Positions 18,007-27,606 of a stretch of DNA of 64,000 nucleotides are shown piece by piece; position 1 is the first letter of the stretch, and the number at the start of each line of letters is the position of its first letter. The stretch is taken from assembly GCF_014857925.1 (NCBI RefSeq), contig NZ_JACYVZ010000014.1, positions 1-64,000 of the forward strand. The letters run 5' to 3'. Both the position numbers and the translations under genes were made by a program. The notes below the pieces were generated by a model that saw nothing but the letters and a program-made list of their open reading frames with translations, did no database searches and was not told the origin of the DNA. The DNA is from Cysteiniphilum marinum. GTDB lineage: Bacteria; Pseudomonadota; Gammaproteobacteria; Francisellales; Francisellaceae.

Positions 18007-19513
18007 TTTTTCTCCAAAACTCCAATACCACTTCACGTTCATCAAAGTGTGTTTTTTGATGGTTTTTATCTAAATAGGTTTCATGCCCTTTACCGGCAAG
18101 CAAAATAACATCATGAGCATTTGCAATGCTTAATGCATATTCTATCGCCTCTTTACGCGCTTCAATTACGGTAAACTGAGTAAACTCATCGTTAAATCCC
18201 GATGTAATATCTCGAACAATATCCTTAATATCATCCGTGCGATTATTATCCTCTGTCACAATCGCAAAATCAGCATATTGTTGCGCTGCTTTTGCCATTA
18301 ATGGGCGCTTGCTATGCTCACGTGAGCCGCCACAACCAAACACACAATAAAGCTTGCCCTTTGTTTGCACACGCACGGCTTGTAAGGCTTTGGCTAAAGC
18401 ATCTGCGGTATGCGCATAATCGATAACAACGGTTACTTTTCCATCATGTATAAGTTTTTCAAGACGTCCTTTGGGATTATGTAAATCACTTAAGGTTTTT
18501 ATCACGTCATCAAATGGATAATCGTTTGCCAATAAAGCACAAACGACTGCGGTAATATTGCTGATATTGTATTCACCCATAATGGGGATTGTAATAGCTA
18601 ATACCTTGTTGTTTTTAAAAAATATATCAACCACAAAGCCTTGCGGCGATATCGATGTTATTGGCATATAACAATCGGCTTTACTATTAACGATGCTAAA
18701 ACTAAAAATTTCTTTCTGTTGCTCTTCAATCAACTCATCATACAAACGCCTACCATAGTCATTATCAATATTAATCACACATTTCTTGACACTTGCTAAT
18801 TTAAATAACTGACGCTTGGCTTGAAAATATTGCTCCATCGTCTGGTGGTAATCCAAATGATCGACATCAAGATTACTAAAAATCGCCGTTTGAATATTGA
18901 CATTGAGAATACGCTGCTGACTAATGGCATGTGATGACGCTTCCATGGCAACCGTATCAGCATCTTGATCATAAAAGTTCTTAAGTACCCGCTGTAAGCT
19001 TAGATTATCTAAAGTCGTTAAAGCAGAAGCTTCAAGTTTTGGAAATATACCATTACCAATCGTTCCAAGCACACCGACTTTATGCTTAAGCCTTGTCATG
19101 CTTTGCGCCAAGAAATGACAAATTGAAGTTTTACCATTAGTACCTGTTACTGCAAAGACACTTTGTTGCTCGGATGGGTAATCATAAAACCAACTTGCTA
19201 AGCTTGCGAGAATTGATTTTAAATTCCGAATTTCAATAACAAAAGGAATATCCTGTGGATCAATTAAATTGACATCCTCAACCAAGATCAATTGAACACC
19301 TTGAGCGCGTAATTCATTGACATAACGATGCCCATCATGCATTTGCCCTTTAAGTGCAATAAAGCCATCGTTTTTTGTGACTAAACGATGATCTTGATAA
19401 AGGTTTTCAATGAGAAAATAAGAATGATTTTTAAGATCTACAGTCTGATAAGCAGTTGATTGTAATGCATTAATTTCAACTAGAAAGGCTCTGATTTGAG
19501 CAATAGTTTTCAC
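17999..19513 (-). CDS. murE: UDP-MurNAc-tripeptide synthetase MurE
   Basis: MurE adds the third amino acid, normally meso-diaminopimelate in Gammaproteobacteria, to UDP-MurNAc-L-Ala-D-Glu. The 504-residue protein shows the ATP motif VTGTNGKTSICHF near residue 125, TAMEASSHAIS-type substrate contacts, and YAHTADAL in the C-terminal domain. The diaminopimelate-recognition motif, DNPR in E. coli, reads DNNR here at about 421-424. The arginine that contacts the substrate carboxylate is kept, but the proline is replaced. It lies directly upstream of murF with overlap. It is separated from the mraY-murD-ftsW set by two unrelated genes, a rearranged form of the classical cluster. Confidence 0.95.
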   Translation of the reverse strand: MKTIAQIRAFLVEINALQSTAYQTVDLKNHSYFLIENLYQDHRLVTKNDGFIALKGQMHDGHRYVNELRAQGVQLILVEDVNLIDPQDIPFVIEIRNLKSILASLASWFYDYPSEQQSVFAVTGTNGKTSICHFLAQSMTRLKHKVGVLGTIGNGIFPKLEASALTTLDNLSLQRVLKNFYDQDADTVAMEASSHAISQQRILNVNIQTAIFSNLDVDHLDYHQTMEQYFQAKRQLFKLASVKKCVINIDNDYGRRLYDELIEEQQKEIFSFSIVNSKADCYMPITSISPQGFVVDIFFKNNKVLAITIPIMGEYNISNITAVVCALLANDYPFDDVIKTLSDLHNPKGRLEKLIHDGKVTVVIDYAHTADALAKALQAVRVQTKGKLYCVFGCGGSREHSKRPLMAKAAQQYADFAIVTEDNNRTDDIKDIVRDITSGFNDEFTQFTVIEARKEAIEYALSIANAHDVILLAGKGHETYLDKNHQKTHFDEREVVLEFWRKND

Positions 19514-19533
19514 GATTATTGATTGATTAGCTT

Positions 19534-19666
19534 GGCCATGACCATATTTCTACCCACTTTGATTGTATAAGCGCTGGCTGAGCGTAAGTCGAAGCCTCTA
19601 TGAGAGTGTATTACCCTTCGACTTACGCTCAGGGTACGGTGAGCACTTGTGGGTAAATGTTTAGTC
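19534..19666. repeat. Long dispersed repeat (about 130 bp), copy 1
   Basis: This block matches the reverse complement of 47049-47207 over nearly its whole length. Both copies contain CTACCCACTTTGATTGTATAAGCG-like ends, GGCTGAGCGTAAGTCGAAGCC, an inverted CTTCGACTTACGCTCAG and GAGCACTTGTGGGTAAAT. Opposed internal arms give it MITE-like symmetry. No coding sequence is present. It fills the murE-DAHP synthase gap. Confidence 0.7.
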
Positions 19667-19678
19667 CTAGACATTAGT

Positions 19679-20746
19679 TTATTTCACTTGACGCTTTTCT
19701 TTAACAGCAGATGCTAGTTTATCAAGCATCTCAACCGTTTCATCCCAACCAACACAAGCATCAGTAATACTTTTGCCATACTCTAATGGAGTAACAAAAA
19801 TCGATTGATTGCCTTCTTTTAAGTTACTCTCGATCATCACACCAAGAATATCTTGACTACCTGCTTTGTATTGATCACAAATATCATCGATCACCAATGA
19901 TTGTTTTTTGTAATCTTTGCTGCTATTACCATGACTGCAATCAATCATTACCTTTTGTGGCAAGTGATGCTCTTTTAACGCGCTAGCGGTTTGATCAACA
20001 TATTCCTTGGCATAGTTTGGTCCATCATTGCCACCACGCAAAATAATATGTGCATCAGCATTGCCTGTTGTTTCAAAAATCGCCGTTGTGCCTTGCTTGG
20101 TCACACCTAAGAAATGATGCTTTGATTTCGCTGCTCTTACTGCATCAACCGCAATCCCAATGCTTCCCTTAGTACCATTTTTAAAGCCTATTGGACAAGA
20201 TAAGCCTGAGGCCAACTCACGATGCACTTGACTCTCAGTCGTACGCGCACCAATAGCACCCCATGCAATCAGATCCGAAATATACTGTGGACTAATCACA
20301 TCTAGAAACTCAGTTGCGCACGGTAACCCCATATCTGAGATATCCAATAACAACTGGCGTGCCATACGTAAACCTTTGTTGATTTTAAAGCTATTATCTA
20401 AATCAGGATCATTAATCAATCCTTTCCAACCCACTGTCGTTCTTGGTTTTTCAAAATAGACGCGCATAATCACAACAAGCTCATCAGCATGCTTTTTCGC
20501 TTCACTCAATAAAAGACCCGCATATTCTTTTGCCGCTTTAATATCATGTACTGAACACGGCCCAACAACGACAACCATACGATCATCTTTGTTTTGAAGC
20601 ACATTGGATACTGCCTTACGCGCTGCAATCACTGTTGCCGCAGCTTCTTTGGTAATCGGATGCTCTTCATGAATAACGCCAGATGGCACCAAGGTACGTT
20701 TGTCTTTGATACGTGTATTATCTGTTTTATCGTGTATGTCTATCAC
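19679..20746 (-). CDS. aroG: 3-deoxy-7-phosphoheptulonate (DAHP) synthase, class I
   Basis: This enzyme condenses phosphoenolpyruvate with erythrose 4-phosphate, the first step of the shikimate pathway. The 355-residue protein shows the class I hallmarks VVVVGPCSVHDIKAA, MRVYFEKPRTTVGWKGLINDP-type metal and substrate loops, the ATEFLD segment, GARTTESQVHRELAS and MIDCSHGNSSKDY. The start is a GTG preceded by GGAG eight bases upstream. The feedback type (Phe, Tyr or Trp) cannot be told from inspection, so the symbol stands for the family. The gene lies alone between cytochrome b561 and the murE-murF pair, with a dispersed repeat downstream, and no other aromatic pathway gene is nearby. Confidence 0.93.
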   Translation of the reverse strand: MIDIHDKTDNTRIKDKRTLVPSGVIHEEHPITKEAAATVIAARKAVSNVLQNKDDRMVVVVGPCSVHDIKAAKEYAGLLLSEAKKHADELVVIMRVYFEKPRTTVGWKGLINDPDLDNSFKINKGLRMARQLLLDISDMGLPCATEFLDVISPQYISDLIAWGAIGARTTESQVHRELASGLSCPIGFKNGTKGSIGIAVDAVRAAKSKHHFLGVTKQGTTAIFETTGNADAHIILRGGNDGPNYAKEYVDQTASALKEHHLPQKVMIDCSHGNSSKDYKKQSLVIDDICDQYKAGSQDILGVMIESNLKEGNQSIFVTPLEYGKSITDACVGWDETVEMLDKLASAVKEKRQVK

Positions 20747-20773
20747 GCTCTCTACTCCACTTTATACTGTTTT

Positions 20774-21334
20774 TTACTTTTTATTTTTTGAAGTTTTATC
20801 CACTATAACATGAATTAAGAACATGCCAACATGTCCCGCTAAATAATACCAAACAATTTGCGCAAAGAACTCATGTAGCTCTTTGATGTCATGCAGCAAT
20901 GGGGCACCAATATAGTTTGCCGGAATCACAAGCCAGAGTATTCCCAATAAAGCAACTAAGAAAAGTAACAAAAACCCTAAGCCTTGAATTAACCCAGCTA
21001 ACCCACCGAAATCACGATCAGGCAATTGCCGACGATACAACATTTTTATATCCTCTATCACAGGCATCAAACCTTTTTTATTGTAAGGGAAAAGATGCCC
21101 GAATTTATCTTTTTCCACTAAGCTTGCAGCACGTAATAAATAGGCTAATAACAAGAAAAATACAGTGACACCAAAAATTTCATGAAATAGAAATAATTTC
21201 AATGTCCACGGCTCAACACCTGGCTTTATTTTATGATGCATCCATTGCGCTGATAGCAATTGAAAAATAATTGCCAAAGCGAACAACCAATGAATAATAT
21301 GCGCCAATACGTCATAATGTGTTTGTTTTTTCAT
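20774..21334 (-). CDS. Cytochrome b561-type membrane diheme protein
   Basis: This is a 186-residue membrane protein with four predicted transmembrane segments and histidines in HIIHWLFALAIIFQ, FLFHEIFGVTVFF, LHEFFAQIVWYYLAGH and the last helix. These are the four heme-ligating positions expected in bacterial cytochrome b561. Family members oxidise ubiquinol, and some scavenge superoxide. I choose the ATG at 21334 because GGGGG lies upstream and the product begins MKKQTHYDVLAHIIHW as in homologues. A longer frame back to 21469 would overlap the ftsW end by 122 bases and adds nothing family-like. It follows ftsW and is probably read through from it. Confidence 0.88.
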   Translation of the reverse strand: MKKQTHYDVLAHIIHWLFALAIIFQLLSAQWMHHKIKPGVEPWTLKLFLFHEIFGVTVFFLLLAYLLRAASLVEKDKFGHLFPYNKKGLMPVIEDIKMLYRRQLPDRDFGGLAGLIQGLGFLLLFLVALLGILWLVIPANYIGAPLLHDIKELHEFFAQIVWYYLAGHVGMFLIHVIVDKTSKNKK

Positions 21335-21347
21335 AAATATCCCCCTC

Positions 21348-22553
21348 TTATGATATTTTTTGATAGACATAACGCGGCATAATTTCATCCGCTGTAATTT
21401 TATTCTCAAAGTCAATCCGAAGCAAAATGCCCAAGGCAAAGCACATAATAAGTAAGCTGCTACCTCCATAGCTAATCAGTGGCAGTGTTAAGCCTTTGGT
21501 TGGTAAAACACCGATATTCACACCAATATTAACAATCACCTGAAAAGCCACCCAGAAGCTTATACCATAAGCAACATAGCTTTGAAAATGACGATTGAGA
21601 ATATAAGCAAGACTCGCAATGCGCATGCCTTTCCAGATCAAATAAGCATAAACCATAAGCAGTGTAATCACACCAACTGCACCTAACTCCTCAGCGACCA
21701 CTGATACTATAAAATCAGTATGCGCCTCAGGTAGGAAAAACTGCTTTTGAATACCACTGCCTAAGCCATCACCAAACCAACCACCTCGACCATACGCAAT
21801 AAGTGCTTGTACCAACTGATAACCGGTATTATTGGCATCCGCCCACGGGTTCATAAAGCCATTTAAACGCGCCAAACGATACGGTTCAAAAAGCACTAAA
21901 AAGGTTGCCGCTACACCTCCTAATATAATCAGGATAATAAACCATCTCAATTTGACACCTGCCATAAACATAATGCCAAACACACAGGTAAACATCACAA
22001 CAGACGCACCAAAGTCAGGCTCTTTAAGCAGTAACCCCGCCATAGCCGCAAGAATAATCAGTGGCTTAACAACACCTTTGAATGTTTCTCTGGCAACATC
22101 ACCAAAACGCACCAGATAAGATGAAAAATACATAATCGCACATAGCTTAACGACTTCTGAAACCTGCACATTAATCACAATCAAAGGTATCCAACGTCTT
22201 GAGCCATTGACCTCGCGCCCAACATGTGGAATCAACACAGCAATCAATAAAACAAACGCAATGATAAGCCATAGTTTATAGATTTTCTGATAGTTATCTG
22301 TTGGCACCAGTAGTGCACAAATCATCGCACCTATACCCAGCACGGCAAAGAAGCCTTGACGCATACAATAAAAGTAAGGATTGCCATAATCATAATTAGC
22401 ATCAACCATTGATGCCGAAGTCACCATAATCCAACCAAACGCTAATAATCCCAGCACTAAAAAAACAAATGCCATATCAAGCTCAATGGTCGCTCGAACG
22501 CGCACCTTTTTGCTATTGCGCTGACTAAATAAATTACGAATAAAAAAAAGCAC
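21348..22553 (-). CDS. ftsW: Peptidoglycan polymerase / lipid II glycosyltransferase FtsW
   Basis: FtsW is the SEDS-family septal peptidoglycan glycosyltransferase. The 401-residue protein has about ten transmembrane segments. Conserved loops include TSASMVDANYDYGNPYFY, LLKEPDFGASVVM, NTGYQLVQALIAYGRGGWFGDGLG, LPEAHTDFIVSVVAEELG and GVNIGVLPTKGLTLPLISYGGSS. Both FtsW and the close relative RodA have these. The start is GTG. The gene begins 4 bases after the murD stop codon, and the mraY-murD-ftsW order fixes the assignment as FtsW. murG and the later division genes do not follow; a cytochrome b561 gene does. Confidence 0.93.
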   Translation of the reverse strand: MLFFIRNLFSQRNSKKVRVRATIELDMAFVFLVLGLLAFGWIMVTSASMVDANYDYGNPYFYCMRQGFFAVLGIGAMICALLVPTDNYQKIYKLWLIIAFVLLIAVLIPHVGREVNGSRRWIPLIVINVQVSEVVKLCAIMYFSSYLVRFGDVARETFKGVVKPLIILAAMAGLLLKEPDFGASVVMFTCVFGIMFMAGVKLRWFIILIILGGVAATFLVLFEPYRLARLNGFMNPWADANNTGYQLVQALIAYGRGGWFGDGLGSGIQKQFFLPEAHTDFIVSVVAEELGAVGVITLLMVYAYLIWKGMRIASLAYILNRHFQSYVAYGISFWVAFQVIVNIGVNIGVLPTKGLTLPLISYGGSSLLIMCFALGILLRIDFENKITADEIMPRYVYQKIS

Positions 22554-22557
22554 GCTG

Positions 22558-23907
22558 TTACCTTAGTTTATTAACCAATTCTTCAAAATATTCACCACGA
22601 TGAGCATAGCTTAAAAAGCCATCGAAGCTTGCACATGCCGGTGATAATAACACAATATCATTTTGACAAGCGAGGGTTGTGGCAGCATTAAATGCCTCAT
22701 CAAAGCTCTGACAAAGCGTACAATCAACTTCATTGGTAATGGCTTGATAAATTGACATATGATCCTGTCCATAAACGACTGCTTTTCTAACATACGTCTT
22801 AAGTACAGGTACCAACTCGCTAAAATCAGTACCCTTTGCTAAACCACCTAACAAAATAATAATGTTTTTAGTCTCCTTACTTCCTAGGCCGATAAGAGCG
22901 GCTTCGGTTGATGCAATATTCGTGGCTTTTGAGTCGTTAATATAGCGAATATTTTCAAACGTTCTAACCAAACGGCAGCGATGCGCTAGCGGATTAAATG
23001 TAGCAATTGCTGATTTAATCTTGGCTTTATCATCATCTGACAAATTCATTAATCCGTCTAAAATAACCAGCACCGCTAATATATTCTCAAGATTATGCTT
23101 GCCTTGTAATATCAACTCAGACTGGTGACAAAATACCTCGTGATGGAATATCGCTTTATCATCATCGACATAAGTAGCGTCATTATTAAAATATGAAAGA
23201 GTAGTATCCACTCTATGATTTAATAATTTTTTTTGTTTGGCATTCATCACACGATATTTGCCACGCGCAAACAATGCCAATTTAGAATTACAATATGCCT
23301 TATAATCAGCATAACGATCTAAATGATCGGGCGATAAATTAAGTACCGCAACAACATCAAACTGTGCGTGTTTTAATAAATCAATCTGAAAGCTTGAAAC
23401 CTCAAGCACATAAACATCAACATTTTCATCGATAAGGCTTAAAGCAGGGGTGCCAATATTGCCACCTAAAGCAGCATTTATCCCAAGGCTTTTAAGCACA
23501 TGAAAAAGCAAAGAGACAACGGTACTCTTGCCATTTGAACCGGTGACCGCAATTACTTTTTGCTTGTGTGATCTCGTTGCATTACATGCCGCAATATGTA
23601 GTGCAAATAGCTCAATATCACCAATGACTTTATGCCAATGACGATAGAGTTGATTAAATGGTGCTTTATTGACGGGAATGCCAGGAGCTACGACAATTAA
23701 ATCATAGCTTTCAAGGCTAATTTCATCAAAGTTTTGATAATCAACTATAACCCTCACGTTTTTAGGGTTCTGATCGAAGATATCGATCTCTAGCGCATAA
23801 GCCTTTAGATAATCAACAACGGCAACCCCTGAAACACCAAGACCCACGACTAATACGCGTTTTATTTGTTGTGTTTGATAATAGAAAAAAGGCTTTGACT
23901 CGATCAT
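22558..23907 (-). CDS. murD: UDP-N-acetylmuramoyl-L-alanine-D-glutamate ligase MurD
   Basis: MurD adds D-glutamate to UDP-MurNAc-L-Ala. The 449-residue protein has an N-terminal Rossmann-like segment (VLVVGLGVSGVAVVDYL), VAPGIPVNKAPFN, the ATP motif AVTGSNGKSTVVSLLFH and GNIGTPALSL. VLEVSSFQIDLL and VLNLSPDHLDRY follow, then YINDSKATNIASTEAAL and VLLSPACASFDGFLSYAHRGEYFEELV near the end. Length and order are typical. It is tightly packed between mraY (12-base gap) and ftsW (4-base gap), a classical operon section. Confidence 0.97.
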   Translation of the reverse strand: MIESKPFFYYQTQQIKRVLVVGLGVSGVAVVDYLKAYALEIDIFDQNPKNVRVIVDYQNFDEISLESYDLIVVAPGIPVNKAPFNQLYRHWHKVIGDIELFALHIAACNATRSHKQKVIAVTGSNGKSTVVSLLFHVLKSLGINAALGGNIGTPALSLIDENVDVYVLEVSSFQIDLLKHAQFDVVAVLNLSPDHLDRYADYKAYCNSKLALFARGKYRVMNAKQKKLLNHRVDTTLSYFNNDATYVDDDKAIFHHEVFCHQSELILQGKHNLENILAVLVILDGLMNLSDDDKAKIKSAIATFNPLAHRCRLVRTFENIRYINDSKATNIASTEAALIGLGSKETKNIIILLGGLAKGTDFSELVPVLKTYVRKAVVYGQDHMSIYQAITNEVDCTLCQSFDEAFNAATTLACQNDIVLLSPACASFDGFLSYAHRGEYFEELVNKLR

Positions 23908-23919
23908 TTCATCGTCACA

Positions 23920-25011
23920 TTAGCGCACTTTAAGCGCGGCAAGCCCGATTAACACAAAAATAACCGTCAAAATCCAAAAACGCACCACCACTTTGGTTTC
24001 AGGCCAACCTTTTAATTCAAAATGATGATGAAGTGGCGCCATTCTAAAAATACGTTTTTTTCTTAGTTTGTACGAGCCAACTTGCAGAATAACTGAAACC
24101 GTTTCCATCACAAACAAGAAGCCCATAATAAAAAACACTAACTCTTGACGAATAATCACCGCAATCGTGCCAAGTGTTGCCCCCAATGCTAGCGAACCAA
24201 CATCACCCATAAATACTTCCGCGGGATACGCGTTAAACCATAAGAAACCAAAGCCAGCGCCCGCAATCGCGGCACAAAATACAACAAGCTCATCAATGCC
24301 AACATTGGGCATATAATCAAAAAGCAAATGCCCAGCAAAAGCACTATTGGTAATGACATAGGCATAAACAGCAAGTCCCATTGCCACAAGCACAATCGGC
24401 AAAATGGCCAAACCATCTAAGCCATCGGTTAAGTTCACCGCATTGCTACTTCCTGTTATCACAAAATAGCCCAACAGGATCACCCAAGCACCTAGCGGAA
24501 TAACCCAGTCTTTGCTAAACGGAATTGATAAACTAAAGTCCATATAGTTATGCAATAAAGCATAAACCCACAGCATTGCTACTATCGCAAAAACCGACTG
24601 CATCAAGTATTTATATTTAGCACGTAGACCTTTAGGGTGTTTTAACACGAGCTTTAGAAAATCATCTAAAAACCCAATCAAGCCAAAACTGACAAGTACA
24701 AAAAGCAATACCCATATAAAGGGACTATTTAGCTTTGCCCATAGTAAAATCGATACAACAATGGAAAAAATAATTAAGCACCCTCCCATTGTTGGTGTGT
24801 TTTTCTTCACCAGATGCGTTTGTGGTCCATCATCACGCACCACTTGCCCTATCTGCATTTTACTCAACCAGTTAATCATTGGTTTACCAATAAACAAACT
24901 AATCAAAAGTGCTGTTAATGCTGCCATCAATGAGCGCACCGTCACATAACTGCTAAAAATATGCATAAACGTAAAATATTGTGACAACCAACCGGTTAAC
25001 CATAATAACAT
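23920..25011 (-). CDS. mraY: Phospho-N-acetylmuramoyl-pentapeptide transferase MraY
   Basis: MraY moves phospho-MurNAc-pentapeptide to undecaprenyl phosphate to make lipid I at the inner membrane. The 363-residue protein has about ten transmembrane helices. It shows [20 protein letters not shown], the acidic FLDDFLK motif, [24 protein letters not shown] and [14 protein letters not shown], all diagnostic of the family. The ATG at 25011 gives the expected N-terminus ([11 protein letters not shown]) but has no obvious ribosome site. It leads the mraY-murD-ftsW unit. The gap before it carries the groEL terminator. Confidence 0.97.
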   Translation of the reverse strand: MLLWLTGWLSQYFTFMHIFSSYVTVRSLMAALTALLISLFIGKPMINWLSKMQIGQVVRDDGPQTHLVKKNTPTMGGCLIIFSIVVSILLWAKLNSPFIWVLLFVLVSFGLIGFLDDFLKLVLKHPKGLRAKYKYLMQSVFAIVAMLWVYALLHNYMDFSLSIPFSKDWVIPLGAWVILLGYFVITGSSNAVNLTDGLDGLAILPIVLVAMGLAVYAYVITNSAFAGHLLFDYMPNVGIDELVVFCAAIAGAGFGFLWFNAYPAEVFMGDVGSLALGATLGTIAVIIRQELVFFIMGFLFVMETVSVILQVGSYKLRKKRIFRMAPLHHHFELKGWPETKVVVRFWILTVIFVLIGLAALKVR

Positions 25012-25131
25012 CTAAAAAAACCTTGCCTTAATGACTTTCATTGCACGGTTGAAAAACAGTGCACTACAAATGCAACGTATTCTAGTAAGCCTAACTGCAG
25101 AACACAACCAAAGCTGCGTTAAAAAAGCAAT

Positions 25132-25158
25132 AAAAAAGGGGCGTTACGCCCCTTTTTT
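25132..25158 (-). terminator. Rho-independent terminator of groEL, bidirectional form
   Basis: GGGGCG-TTA-CGCCCC is flanked by six A before and six T after, so it can terminate in either direction. It lies 29 bases past the groEL stop codon and before the mraY operon. Confidence 0.9.
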
Positions 25159-25186
25159 ATTATTTATAATTGTGGATAGCTGATGA

Positions 25187-26845
<1,659 letters not shown>

Positions 26846-26925
26846 TTAAATTTCTTTGTTTATTTCTAATTATAAATTTTACTTTTAAAAAATTAATTAT
26901 ATGATTTGGCATTATCCTCAGTATT

Positions 26926-26948
26926 GGGCGTATGCAATACGCCCCTAC
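26926..26948. repeat. GGGCGTATGCAATACGCCC palindromic repeat within the groESL operon
   Basis: GGGCGTAT-GCA-ATACGCCC forms an eight-pair stem, followed by CTAC. The same motif with the same CTAC flank recurs at 48996-49172. It lies between groES and groEL, so it would be part of the mRNA. Confidence 0.75.
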
Positions 26949-26981
26949 AAAAACCTACCAAGAACACTGCCATGTCAAAGA

Positions 26982-27269
26982 TTATTCAATCACACCCATG
27001 ATATCTTCTTCACGCATCATCAATAGCTCTTCACCATCAACTTTAACTTCATTGCCTGCGTACTTACCGAATAACACTTTATCACCAATTTTAACATCAA
27101 GCGCACGCACGCCGCCATCTGTTAAAACCTTACCGTGACCTGCTGCAATAATCGTACCTTGCATTGGTTTTTCCTTAGCGCTATCCGTTAAGATAATCCC
27201 GCCTGCTGATTTTTCTTCTTCCTCAGCGCGACGAACCAACACTCTATCATGTAAAGGGCGAATTGCCAT
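26982..27269 (-). CDS. groES: Co-chaperonin GroES
   Basis: GroES is the heptameric lid of GroEL. The 95-residue protein begins [20 protein letters not shown]. It has the mobile loop [39 protein letters not shown] and a normal C-terminus. A strong ribosome site AGGAGT lies upstream. A sigma-32-type promoter at 27326-27353 fits heat-shock control of groES-groEL. Confidence 0.98.
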   Translation of the reverse strand: MAIRPLHDRVLVRRAEEEEKSAGGIILTDSAKEKPMQGTIIAAGHGKVLTDGGVRALDVKIGDKVLFGKYAGNEVKVDGEELLMMREEDIMGVIE

Positions 27270-27325
27270 ATTTAGACTCCTTTTTTAACCTATTGTTAAA
27301 CATTAGTTGTTTATTGCAGGCAAAA

Positions 27326-27353
27326 ATATGGTGATAGCAATTTGCATTTCAAG
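27326..27353 (-). promoter_or_regulatory. Sigma-32 (heat-shock) promoter of groES-groEL
   Basis: On the minus strand CTTGAAA (27353-27347) is followed after 13 bases by CACCATAT (27333-27326). The match to the sigma-32 consensus CTTGAAA-N11-16-CCCCATNT is close. It lies 57 bases before the groES ATG. No CIRCE-type inverted repeat was seen. Confidence 0.8.
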
Positions 27354-27473
27354 AAAAAATTTTAAAGTTTTTTGATTTATTTTTTAAGAGCAAAGCAATT
27401 GATGATTTCGCAATCAAAATTTTACTTTTGACCTCACCCAGAGATGATTCATTGTTTGGATAAAATTCACACT

Positions 27474-27592
27474 CATTCAACATTCAACATTCAACATTCA
27501 ACATTCAACATTCAACATTCAACATTCAACATTCAACATTCAACATTCAACATTCAACATTCAACATTCAACATTCAACATTCAACATTCAA
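27474..27592. repeat. Heptanucleotide tandem array, 17 x CATTCAA
   Basis: Seventeen uninterrupted identical copies of CATTCAA fill exactly 119 bp. The array starts 204 bp upstream of the groES start and ends 14 bases past the stop codon of the membrane/AsmA-like gene. It lies in its 3' untranslated region and would be read as TTGAATG units in that mRNA. The remaining gap up to groES holds the groES promoter and no gene. Confidence 0.97.
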
Positions 27593-27606
27593 CATTATTA
27601 TATGTA

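Noticed and set aside
20774-21469. Longer N-terminus for the cytochrome b561 gene (231 residues)
   Set aside because: The extra 45 residues overlap ftsW and are not family-like; the ATG at 21334 has a good ribosome site.
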